A stretch of 35,859 nt of DNA, taken from assembly GCA_049276515.1 (NCBI GenBank), contig JBASWO010000163.1, positions 1-35,859 of the forward strand. Reading direction: 5' to 3'. The notes under the pieces were generated by a model. It did no database searches. It was not told the DNA's origin and was given only the letters and a program-made list of their open reading frames with translations. The position numbers were made by a program, and so were the translations under genes. This DNA is from JAATFY01 sp049276515 (GTDB lineage: Bacteria; Pseudomonadota; Alphaproteobacteria; UBA9219). Shown piece by piece: positions 15,768-23,388 of this stretch. Position 1 is the first letter of the stretch; each line of letters begins with the position of its first letter.

Positions 15768-18509
15768 GTGCTGAAAAACTCTCCCCTCAAACGCCTCATT
15801 TGTCTCGCAACTGCGAAGCCCTGTGCTGCAATTTGTGCGCTGACAGTTTTGAGCCTTTTTTGGATGGCCGTACCGGCGCCGGCTTGGGCAGCGCTGCCTA
15901 ATAGTTTTGATGATGTTGGCGATAAGTCAGCCAGCCTGATTTTCGGACTTTTCCTTGGTGTGATGGTAACGGCGTCAGCCTACCTCTTTTTCATTTGGGT
16001 GGTTATGCGCGACAAAGGACAAGTGTTTCTCTTGTTCTTACTTGTCTGCCTCAGCATCAACATTGCAAGCACCAATAATCTTTTGATGAACCAGGTTGGT
16101 CTTTTTCTGCCAACCACACGTGAATTGCTGACCAGTTACAGCATGATCTTCTCGTGTATCTTTAGCGTGTTCTTCACTTATTACTTCTTAGAAGTTGAAG
16201 TGAACAGTCCAGCTTTCCGCATGCCGCTTTTTGCTTTAAGTGGACTTTTTGTGGGCCTGCTCATCGCCTCTATGTTTGATTTAGGTCAAGTACGTTTTGC
16301 GCTACCTGCTCTCAGCACCCTGACGATTGCCGTTGTCTTAGGTGCTGGTACAGCTGGCTTGCGACAAGGGGTGAGCGGTAGCTTTACACATATTATTGCC
16401 TTCACCTTCTTCTTAGCCGGCGCCTTAGCTGAGCCTCTTTATAACCTTGGCTATATTGTAAGCGCAAAAAGCAGCCAAAATCTTACTTATATGGCCTATT
16501 CAATGGCAGCCCTTATGTTTGCCATCGTTATCGCAAGTCAGTTTGCTGCGCGTCAGGAAGAAAAAGAAAAAGCTCTTGCCACCAGTAACGAACGTTTTGC
16601 TTTGGCCACACGTGGCGCCAACGAAGGTTTGTTTGATTGGAATTTAGAAACGGGCGATGTCTTTTTTTCCGATCAGTTCCGCAAAATTATTGGTCTGCGT
16701 CTTGAGAACACCACAGCCAATCTCAAAATGTGGATACGTCTTATGGTGCCGAGTGACCGTCGCATTGTGCGTGAGGCCTTGCGACGTTTCCGTCGTAACC
16801 CTGGCATCAATACCATCAATATTGAATATCGCATCGCTCACGGTGAAACACGCCGTTGGCTGCACTCGAAAGCTGTTGCGATGCGCCATCCCCTCACCCG
16901 CCGCATCATTCGTCTTGTAGGATCAACCAGCGATATTACGGCTCGCAAACAAAGTGAAGTCGCGCTGCGTGCTTCTGAAGCTCGTTTCCGTAGCATCACT
17001 GAAGCGCATCCTGTTCCTGTTATGATTGTCAGCTTACGCAGCCAAATCGTCCTTTACGCAAGCCCTGGCGCTGAACAATTGCTTGGATCACCTCAAACCA
17101 AGTTGCTCCATGACTTTATTGATCGCTTTATTCCAGATGTCGATGCGCGCCAACAGATTTTAGAAGCGATGAGCAAAGGCAATGAAGTTAACCTCAAAGA
17201 AGTCAGCATCGAGCGTGGCGACGGCAGTAAATTAGACGCAGCTCTCTCCGCCCGTCGTATTAGCTATCAAAACGAAGACGCCATGGTGATTGGCCTCTAT
17301 GACCTCTCGGAGCGTAAACGTGCTGAAGCTCAAATTGCCCGTCAGCAGGAAGCACTCCAACAAAGCGAAAAAATGGCGGCTTTAGGTGGCCTTTTGGCGG
17401 GTGTCGCCCATGAATTGAACAACCCGCTTTCAGTTGTTGTGGGTCAAGCGACATTATTGATGGAAGGTTCACCTGAGCCCAAAATCATTGCACGCGGCGA
17501 AAAAATCTTTAAGGCCGCTGATCGCTGCTCACGTATTGTTAAAAGCTTCCTAGCCTTAGCCCGCCGCAAACCGCCTGAGCGCAAACAAATAAAATTAAAT
17601 GAAATCGTCAATTCAGCGCTTGAGCTTTTAGGCTTTCAGATCCGCACGGGTGAAATTGATATTCAACTTGAACTTGATGCTGAACTTCCGGAAATTACAG
17701 GCGATGGTGATCAATTGACGCAAGTGATCACCAATCTCGTTCTCAATGCTACGCAAGCCATGGAGGGCTGGCAGGGTAAAAAACGCATTACTATTCGGAG
17801 TTGGCACACACAAGATCACCACGTCATGTTAAGCGTGACGGATACAGGCCCGGGCGTCCCTCAAGATTTGCGCACGCGTGTTTTTGAGCCCTTCTTCACA
17901 ACGAAAAGCAGTAAGGGTGGCACGGGCGTTGGGCTTTCCTTATGTCTCAATATTGTTGCATCGCATGAAGGTCAGATGCTCTTGGAAGATAACCCCGGGG
18001 GCGGCGCTTCCTTCATTATCAGCCTGCCCATGTCAGAGGCTGCAGTAGAACAACAAGATCCACAGTCTCAAGCCAGCGATGTCTTGCCTAAGAATTTGAA
18101 AATTCTTTTGGTCGATGACGAGGTTGAGATTGCTCAAACATTGGCTGATCTTTTGGAACCTGAAGGTCATTATATTGATATTGCTGCGAATGGGGCCATT
18201 GCCCTTGAAAAACTGCATAAAAATGCATTTGACGTTATCGTCAGCGATTTACGTATGCCAGTCATGGATGGGCCTGCGCTTTACGAGGCTTTAGGACGAG
18301 AGTTGCCTTCTTACCTCGGCAAGATTATTTATGTTACAGGCGATACCCTATCCTCCCATGTCCAAAGCTTCTTGAGCGAACATCCTGTGCCTATCGTTGA
18401 AAAGCCCTATCGTCTTGTGGACATCCGCCGTGGCATTGCTAACCTATTGAAACAGGAAGCAACCGCTCCGGCTTCTTTGACTTCACTTGAAACGCGCGCT
18501 TCAGCTTAA
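15768..18509 (+). CDS. Membrane hybrid histidine kinase (7TM, two PAS, HisKA, HATPase, receiver)
   Basis: 913 residues, GTG start. Order: N-terminal hydrophobic segment ending in AWA, a block of about seven membrane helices at roughly 50-265 resembling 7TMR-DISM, PAS at about 275-395, a second PAS at about 410-525, HisKA with GVAHELNNPLS (His548), and HATPase_c with N-box NLVLNATQAM, DTGPGVP and GGTGVGLSLC. A C-terminal receiver follows with LLVDDE and phospho-acceptor Asp827 (VSDLRMPVMDGP). All catalytic boxes look intact. The periplasmic sensor domain usual for DISM kinases is missing, so the signal may be sensed in the membrane or by the PAS domains. The EAL protein gene follows after 18 bases and is the likely phosphorelay output. 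Confidence 0.93.
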   Translation: MLKNSPLKRLICLATAKPCAAICALTVLSLFWMAVPAPAWAALPNSFDDVGDKSASLIFGLFLGVMVTASAYLFFIWVVMRDKGQVFLLFLLVCLSINIASTNNLLMNQVGLFLPTTRELLTSYSMIFSCIFSVFFTYYFLEVEVNSPAFRMPLFALSGLFVGLLIASMFDLGQVRFALPALSTLTIAVVLGAGTAGLRQGVSGSFTHIIAFTFFLAGALAEPLYNLGYIVSAKSSQNLTYMAYSMAALMFAIVIASQFAARQEEKEKALATSNERFALATRGANEGLFDWNLETGDVFFSDQFRKIIGLRLENTTANLKMWIRLMVPSDRRIVREALRRFRRNPGINTINIEYRIAHGETRRWLHSKAVAMRHPLTRRIIRLVGSTSDITARKQSEVALRASEARFRSITEAHPVPVMIVSLRSQIVLYASPGAEQLLGSPQTKLLHDFIDRFIPDVDARQQILEAMSKGNEVNLKEVSIERGDGSKLDAALSARRISYQNEDAMVIGLYDLSERKRAEAQIARQQEALQQSEKMAALGGLLAGVAHELNNPLSVVVGQATLLMEGSPEPKIIARGEKIFKAADRCSRIVKSFLALARRKPPERKQIKLNEIVNSALELLGFQIRTGEIDIQLELDAELPEITGDGDQLTQVITNLVLNATQAMEGWQGKKRITIRSWHTQDHHVMLSVTDTGPGVPQDLRTRVFEPFFTTKSSKGGTGVGLSLCLNIVASHEGQMLLEDNPGGGASFIISLPMSEAAVEQQDPQSQASDVLPKNLKILLVDDEVEIAQTLADLLEPEGHYIDIAANGAIALEKLHKNAFDVIVSDLRMPVMDGPALYEALGRELPSYLGKIIYVTGDTLSSHVQSFLSEHPVPIVEKPYRLVDIRRGIANLLKQEATAPASLTSLETRASA

Positions 18510-18527
18510 GGATCGTTAGAGACAGAT

Positions 18528-19679
18528 ATGAATTTACTGATTATCGATGATGAAGAAGATATTTGCGATTTGATCGTCGAAATTGGCACGCGCCGTGGCT
18601 TGCAGGTCAAGGCCATCAATAATCCTGAAAAAGTTCTAGAATCTCTCGTCGGCTTTAAGCCCGACCTCATCATGCTCGATCTTATGATGCCGAATACAGA
18701 CGGTGTCGAACTCTTACGTCTTTTGGCTGAGCACGTCAAAGACGCCAAGCTTTGTTTAATCAGTGGGAGCGATGCGCGTGTGCTTAATAGCGCACGTCGC
18801 TTAGGTAGTGCGCATGGCCTCAATGTTATTGCTGCGCTTGAAAAACCACTGAATATGTCCGTGCTCGGATCTATGTTCGATCAGATTGTTGCTGGCGGCA
18901 GCAACTCTACCTCTGAAGATTTGGCGCAAGCCATTGCGAGCGGCCAGTTTACCCTTCATTACCAGCCTGTTATTGAAATGGCGACCCGCCGCGTGAAAGG
19001 TGCTGAAGCCCTCGCACGTTGGACACATCCTCATCGTGGCACTTTGCCGCCAGATGCTTTTCTCGAGCAAGTCGTCAATGATGGCCTTATGCAAGCTCTC
19101 ACTGATGTCGTTGTCAGTACCTCGATGAACCAAGTCGCTAAATGGCATCAGGCGGGTGAAGAGTTAAGTCTGTCGATGAATGTTACGGCTTCAACACTTC
19201 TTGATCTTACATTGCCAGACCGTATCGCTGAGCTTTGTAAGCAACATGGTGTTCCCCCAGAAAAGCTTATTCTGGAAGTGACTGAAACCGAAGCTATGCG
19301 TGATGTCACGCGCACTATGGACGTTCTTTTACGCATGCGTATTCGCAATATAGGCGTGTCCATTGACGATTTTGGCACCGGCCACTCCTCTTTGCGTGAG
19401 TTGCAGCGCATGCCTTTCAGCGAAATGAAAATCGATAAAAGCTTCGTCATTGATATGGTCAACAACAAAGACTGTGCTGTGATCGTCAACTCCATTATTG
19501 ATCTGGCGCACAACCTTGGCCTTAAAGCTGTTGCTGAAGGTGTTGAAGATGTACGTATATGGCGGATGCTCTCAGAACGAGGCTGTGATTACGCTCAAGG
19601 CTTCTTTATGGGCAAGCCAATGCCGGCCAATGAATTTGATATATGGCTGAAAAACTGGCGCGCTAAGCCTACGGCCTAA
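18528..19679 (+). CDS. Response regulator with EAL cyclic-di-GMP phosphodiesterase domain
   Basis: 383 residues: receiver at about 1-118 (LLIIDDEED, phospho-acceptor Asp51 in LIMLDLMMP, Ser79, Lys106) and EAL domain at about 130-380. The catalytic set appears complete: Glu160 in GAEALARW, Asn218 in SMNVTA, Glu250 in LEVTETE, Asp280-Asp281 in SIDDFGTGHSS, Lys301 in KIDKSF, Glu337 in AEGVE, and Gln357 in YAQGFF. It should therefore hydrolyse cyclic di-GMP, probably under control of receiver phosphorylation by the upstream kinase. No GGDEF domain is present. It runs convergent to the pilus operon with a 12-base gap, making pilus or attachment control a reasonable guess. Confidence 0.94.
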   Translation: MNLLIIDDEEDICDLIVEIGTRRGLQVKAINNPEKVLESLVGFKPDLIMLDLMMPNTDGVELLRLLAEHVKDAKLCLISGSDARVLNSARRLGSAHGLNVIAALEKPLNMSVLGSMFDQIVAGGSNSTSEDLAQAIASGQFTLHYQPVIEMATRRVKGAEALARWTHPHRGTLPPDAFLEQVVNDGLMQALTDVVVSTSMNQVAKWHQAGEELSLSMNVTASTLLDLTLPDRIAELCKQHGVPPEKLILEVTETEAMRDVTRTMDVLLRMRIRNIGVSIDDFGTGHSSLRELQRMPFSEMKIDKSFVIDMVNNKDCAVIVNSIIDLAHNLGLKAVAEGVEDVRIWRMLSERGCDYAQGFFMGKPMPANEFDIWLKNWRAKPTA

Positions 19680-19691
19680 CGCACGCCAATC

Positions 19692-20339
19692 TTACTGAAT
19701 ATATAGAGTTTCGTAGAAGTATGTGCCTGAGGTTGTGCTGTTGGTATTATTGACACAACCAATTGGCTTACCCGGCAATTGCCAGCTGTTCATATTCGAG
19801 ATGGGGATATCACTGCCATATGTGGTGAAATCACCAAGATCAGCGCCTGCTGCTGTCGCAACACCGCTCACACGTGAATTGATTTCATTGCATACGCCGG
19901 GAGCAATTTTTAAAACCGCAAGCTGTTCGGCATTGTTGGTGCCCATGGAGGGCACAGCGCCTGTTGGATAATACCAAACATCTGTTCCTGGTGCATTTGA
20001 CATGGCCGCCGAAGGAATGGTGATACCACCGCCGGTTGGGGAGAAGAGATCGTTATTATTTATCGTGTTGGCAGCATTGATGACGTAGCTACCAAAAGAA
20101 ATCCCATTACCCATCATCATGCGATCCATACCAATTTTCAGATTTTCACCAATCTGAATAAGGGCTGACGCTTTTGTACGGTTACTTTCTTGACCGGTGC
20201 CTGATGTGAAAGATCCGCTACCTGCTGCAATCGCAGCTGAAAGAATGGCGAGAATAGCAATGATAAAAAGGATGGGGCCAATGGCGATGCCGGCGCTGGC
20301 ATTGAAACGTTGTTCTATCGTCTGCGGCGCACGAATCAT
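19692..20339 (-). CDS. Pilin-like protein of the IVb pilus cluster
   Basis: 215 residues from the ATG at 20339. An ATG nine bases upstream abuts the ribosome binding site directly and cannot be used well. A basic leader (MIRAPQTIEQRFNASAG) precedes a single hydrophobic helix (IAIGPILFIIAILAILSAA), like a prepilin with cleavage after the Gly. Position +5 is Pro, not the Glu usual in type IV pilins. The C-terminal domain is rich in Asn, Gly, Ser and Thr. It has two cysteines (150 and 195) that could close the disulfide-bonded D-loop typical of pilins. It is the last gene of the pilus operon but has its own promoter. It could be the major pilin or a minor, pilin-like subunit. Confidence 0.65.
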   Translation of the reverse strand: MIRAPQTIEQRFNASAGIAIGPILFIIAILAILSAAIAAGSGSFTSGTGQESNRTKASALIQIGENLKIGMDRMMMGNGISFGSYVINAANTINNNDLFSPTGGGITIPSAAMSNAPGTDVWYYPTGAVPSMGTNNAEQLAVLKIAPGVCNEINSRVSGVATAAGADLGDFTTYGSDIPISNMNSWQLPGKPIGCVNNTNSTTSGTYFYETLYIQ

Positions 20340-20348
20340 TCTTTTCAT

Positions 20349-20354
20349 CCTCCC
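20349..20354 (-). promoter_or_regulatory. Ribosome binding site that decides the pilin start
   Basis: GGGAGG on the minus strand. It directly touches the ATG at 20348 (zero spacing) but lies nine bases before the next in-frame ATG at 20339, so the latter is the functional start. Confidence 0.7.
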
Positions 20355-20494
20355 GATAACCCTAGACTACTCCTGCACTTGCTTACACGCTTTTCTTCGC
20401 TTTATTCGTCTGCATTTATCCTACACAAAACCTATTAAAAAGCATTGCTGGAGAAGATTTCGCGAACGCAACAAATCACAAGGATCTGATTCTA

Positions 20495-20523
20495 TTCATA
20501 AAATTTTCCTAACCCTAAGTCAA
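20495..20523 (-). promoter_or_regulatory. Sigma70-type promoter for the pilin-like gene
   Basis: TTGACT (20518-20523) and TATGAA (20495-20500) are separated by exactly 17 bases on the minus strand. This places the transcript start about 145-150 bases before the pilin ATG, giving a long leader. It lies within the 217-base gap between the pilin gene and the operon genes upstream, where no ORF or clear terminator was seen. Confidence 0.5.
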
Positions 20524-20565
20524 TCCTGCAACGCAGTAAGTGGCAAGGAATTGTCTCAATTGCTA

Positions 20566-21072
20566 TTAGGGTGGTGGAGCTTCAATAGAGACTTTTTTGC
20601 CGACAAGGGCTGCGCGCATCAAATCACCACCATGGCATTTGCCGACGCAGAATTGCTGGATGGCCCAGTTATATTCAGGTGCGATTGTATCGATGTAGCT
20701 CAAAGATGAAAGCCATTGGCGGAACTTGGAGCCATCAATAGCCGTCACAACAACGCCCTGATTGTTCTGTACAGAAAAGTTCAAATCGGGAAAGCGTTTT
20801 CCTAAACGTTCGGCGACAGCTTGCGCTGTACGCGTATCAATATTTTTTTCTACAATGCGCGGCAGGCTTGGCTCGACCGCAAGCGCCTCATTCGAATCAC
20901 GCTTTGCTGATATCGAAAGCGTCATCGTATAGACGCCAAAAGCCATCATCAAAACAGCACCACCCCAACACGCGCCAACAACAATGGTCGTGGCGCGATC
21001 AAACGTTTCCATCGCCTTCCCGGTAATCTTGGGCGAGAAAAGTTTCATGAGTATTTTAGTATCAAACGCCAT
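20566..21072 (-). CDS. Bitopic inner-membrane protein in the GspM/PilO position
   Basis: 168 residues. A short cytoplasmic N-terminus, one membrane helix at about 28-52 (TTIVVGACWGGAVLMMAFGV), then a periplasmic domain with LNFSVQNNQGVVVTAIDG and FRQWLSSLSYIDTIAP. The latter recalls the ferredoxin-like periplasmic domain of GspM/PilO platform proteins. A CVGKC pair near the C-terminus may be a disulfide. Its start overlaps the stop of the preceding gene by one base. I do not see enough identity to name a family; the assignment rests on topology and gene order. Confidence 0.65.
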   Translation of the reverse strand: MAFDTKILMKLFSPKITGKAMETFDRATTIVVGACWGGAVLMMAFGVYTMTLSISAKRDSNEALAVEPSLPRIVEKNIDTRTAQAVAERLGKRFPDLNFSVQNNQGVVVTAIDGSKFRQWLSSLSYIDTIAPEYNWAIQQFCVGKCHGGDLMRAALVGKKVSIEAPPP

Positions 21073-22157
21073 TATTTCTTACCTGTCGTAACAGCTTCAT
21101 ATTCGATCTGTGCGGCATTACCGATGGCAATACCCTGCGCTACTGTTTCAATATTTTTACCACCCAGCTCATTGATACGATCGGCTGTAACGTTTGCAGG
21201 AACGACAGCGCGCCAGCGGGCCTTATTATCTTTGATCTCATAGACTTCAAGAAACCCATTGAGATTGAGAAGCCCGTCATTCAATTGTGTAAATTTGGCC
21301 AGCTGATCACGCATAGGGCTGGTCCTTAACTTCTCGGCTGTCCCCATAAGCTTCATTGTCTTTTCGCGCGTACGCTGCACAGTTTCACTCATATCGCGTT
21401 TAGCGCCAATCAGCGACATACTCGCAAAGAGCCAAATGACAAAAGAGATGCCGGCTAACAAAAGAGCTACGAAAACAGCTGTGGCTGCGAGGACGCGACG
21501 TGCGCGATCTTCGAAGAGCGACAAAGAATACCAAGGCACTACACTTAACTGCATAATGCGGTCAGGAATAAGCTCAACGATTTGAGCATCACCCAATTCG
21601 CGCGCCGAACGCTCTGCCTTTGCACGCACAACAAGACCTGTGCCACGGAAGATTTGAAGACCTTCGGTCGTGATCAACATCATGGTTGCCGATTCATCGC
21701 CATAATAAGTGTAGCAAACGGGGGGGGGTGGAGCCCCTTTCATGCCGGGCAGCATGGCTGCAAAAGGGCACCAGGTGTTGGCATGTGATGCTAAATCCGC
21801 AGACCGCACCGCTAAATACCAGATTTTATTTTCAACGGATTGCCAAACCACATGAACACGCTCTGTATCACAGGCTTCTGCCGCAGCATTCCAAACAATA
21901 TCTTCTTCTTCACCGACAACGCGTGGACATGTTCCGCCGATAAGATCGGCAGGAAAATAATATTCTTCAACACCACCAAAGGATCCCAATAGCACTTTAG
22001 CTAGGGAGCTATCTGAGCTTGAGCTTTCGGCTGCGCCAGAAGCTGTGATGCCTTTATCAACAGCAGATTTTCCGGAGGCGAGCTTATTATAGAACGCACC
22101 GATTTTACCAACCGCCGCCTTGAGCTGTTCCACATATTTGGAATGGTCAATTTTCAT
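21072..22157 (-). CDS. Bitopic inner-membrane protein in the GspL-like position, with a C9 run
   Basis: 361 residues. A long N-terminal half of about 220 residues, a single membrane helix at about 222-250 (VLAATAVFVALLLAGISFVI), and a C-terminal part of 110 residues (ELGGKNIETVAQ). This is the topology of GspL/PilO-type assembly-platform proteins: large cytoplasmic domain, one helix, small periplasmic domain. No ATPase motifs are present. Codons 143-146 (GAPPPPVC) are written with nine consecutive C. The gene begins one base after the GspF-like gene. The N-terminal half has several cysteines (77, 96, 130, 148), odd for a cytoplasmic domain, so inverse topology cannot be excluded. Confidence 0.7.
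   Translation of the reverse strand: MKIDHSKYVEQLKAAVGKIGAFYNKLASGKSAVDKGITASGAAESSSSDSSLAKVLLGSFGGVEEYYFPADLIGGTCPRVVGEEEDIVWNAAAEACDTERVHVVWQSVENKIWYLAVRSADLASHANTWCPFAAMLPGMKGAPPPPVCYTYYGDESATMMLITTEGLQIFRGTGLVVRAKAERSARELGDAQIVELIPDRIMQLSVVPWYSLSLFEDRARRVLAATAVFVALLLAGISFVIWLFASMSLIGAKRDMSETVQRTREKTMKLMGTAEKLRTSPMRDQLAKFTQLNDGLLNLNGFLEVYEIKDNKARWRAVVPANVTADRINELGGKNIETVAQGIAIGNAAQIEYEAVTTGKK
21720..21728 (-). repeat. Run of nine C (coding strand) inside a pilus gene
   Basis: Nine G on the plus strand, nine C on the coding strand, covering codons 144-146 exactly. Homopolymers of this length are hotspots for replication slippage. Gain or loss of one base would end the protein before its membrane helix. 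No other homopolymer of this size was noticed in the window. Confidence 0.8.
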
Positions 22158-22158
22158 A

Positions 22159-23376
22159 CTAATTCCGGAGCGTATTGAGGCTGTCGAGGAAGCTTTGATT
22201 TTGGATGGTGAGCAAATAGATCATGGTGAGGACGGTTGCGCCAAAGAAGAACATCATCATCATAATACCCCCGATGGTGATTCGTCTCTGGTCGGCTTTG
22301 GCCATCAAAGCACGTTCTTCTGCGATAGCCCCATAAACTTCAGCCAACTGATCAACAGATTGAATGGTGACAATCTGATCGCGTTCCGCGCGCGTCAAGG
22401 GCCAACGCGCTAAAGCGCGAGAAGGCTCAACACCGGCCATAACGCGGGCACGGCTTTCTGACCAATAAAGTCGTGCGGAGGGCTCAACCATACTGTCGAT
22501 AATAATTTCAATTGCATCCGCAAGGGGAACTTTGCCGTTCAAAAGACGTTTCATCAATTTACAGCTGTCTTGAAGGCTCACATTGCGCAAATAGCTTGAG
22601 AAGAGAGGCGCCTTCATCAGCCAGCGTGAGGTGAAGTGATCGGGTTTATGACGGTTCGTCCAATAGAGAGCGACTGTTCCTACGGCAAAAAGAATGAGGC
22701 CCGTAATAAGAACTAACAGTGAGCCATTGATCCAACTCGCAACCTTAATAGCATGCTCAAAACGCGCACCCGCTTCGGGATCTGCATTTTTTACGCCTTG
22801 ATTTTTCAAATAAGGAATAAAGCCAAATTGGGCGCCCCAAATAGCACCGACGATATTGATAATGTCGAAAGTCAACCAACTTAAAGCTGCAATGACGGTT
22901 TTATATTGTTTGCCTTTTTCACTCGTATGTTCGATGGCGTGCTGAATAACACCTTTTAAATCACCGGCGCGCTCGCCGGCGGTAATGATCGCCATGGTGG
23001 CGGAATCCATTAAACGCAACTCACGCAGAGCATCAGAGAAAGATCCGCCACCCTTCAACACAGTACGTGTGGGTAGAAAGGCAAGGCGGCGACGCGGATC
23101 AGCTTCACCTTCAATAATATTCAAAAGCGCCGTACCAGCAGAGGCTGTACCTGTTTGAAAGCGCAATGCGCGCAGCAACTGCATCTGCCAATTACGAGTG
23201 CGTACGCTCATCCACTCAAACATGGGAGGTTTTTGTTCTTGAATACTGATGGGGTAGTAACCCTTATTGCGCAGCTGGCGACGAACTGAATGTTTATCTG
23301 GAAGATAAAAATCGTCTTCGATAACATCCATGCCGCCCGGACGGGGCTGTACGAACTTGGCATGATACAATTTCAT
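22159..23376 (-). CDS. GspF/PilR-type inner-membrane platform protein
   Basis: 405 residues, inner-membrane platform of a type IV pilus or type II secretion machine. Two T2SSF domains surround three membrane segments, at about 165-190 (WLTFDIINIVGAIWGAQFG), 213-240 (INGSLLVLITGLILFAVGTV) and 372-397 (IGGIMMMMFFFGATVLTMIY). The GE-containing motif ITAGERAGDLKGV in domain one is typical of GspF. It has a short cytoplasmic N-terminal extension. It follows the ATPase gene by 12 bases and precedes the GspL-position gene by one base, matching the pilQ-pilR order of R64-type thin pili. Confidence 0.88.
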   Translation of the reverse strand: MKLYHAKFVQPRPGGMDVIEDDFYLPDKHSVRRQLRNKGYYPISIQEQKPPMFEWMSVRTRNWQMQLLRALRFQTGTASAGTALLNIIEGEADPRRRLAFLPTRTVLKGGGSFSDALRELRLMDSATMAIITAGERAGDLKGVIQHAIEHTSEKGKQYKTVIAALSWLTFDIINIVGAIWGAQFGFIPYLKNQGVKNADPEAGARFEHAIKVASWINGSLLVLITGLILFAVGTVALYWTNRHKPDHFTSRWLMKAPLFSSYLRNVSLQDSCKLMKRLLNGKVPLADAIEIIIDSMVEPSARLYWSESRARVMAGVEPSRALARWPLTRAERDQIVTIQSVDQLAEVYGAIAEERALMAKADQRRITIGGIMMMMFFFGATVLTMIYLLTIQNQSFLDSLNTLRN

Positions 23377-23388
23377 GGCACCCTGCCT

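Noticed and set aside
22247..22265. Trinucleotide repeat (CAT)n in the GspF-like gene as a variable repeat
   Set aside because: Only about four units, it encodes a Met run inside a membrane helix, and length changes would stay in frame.
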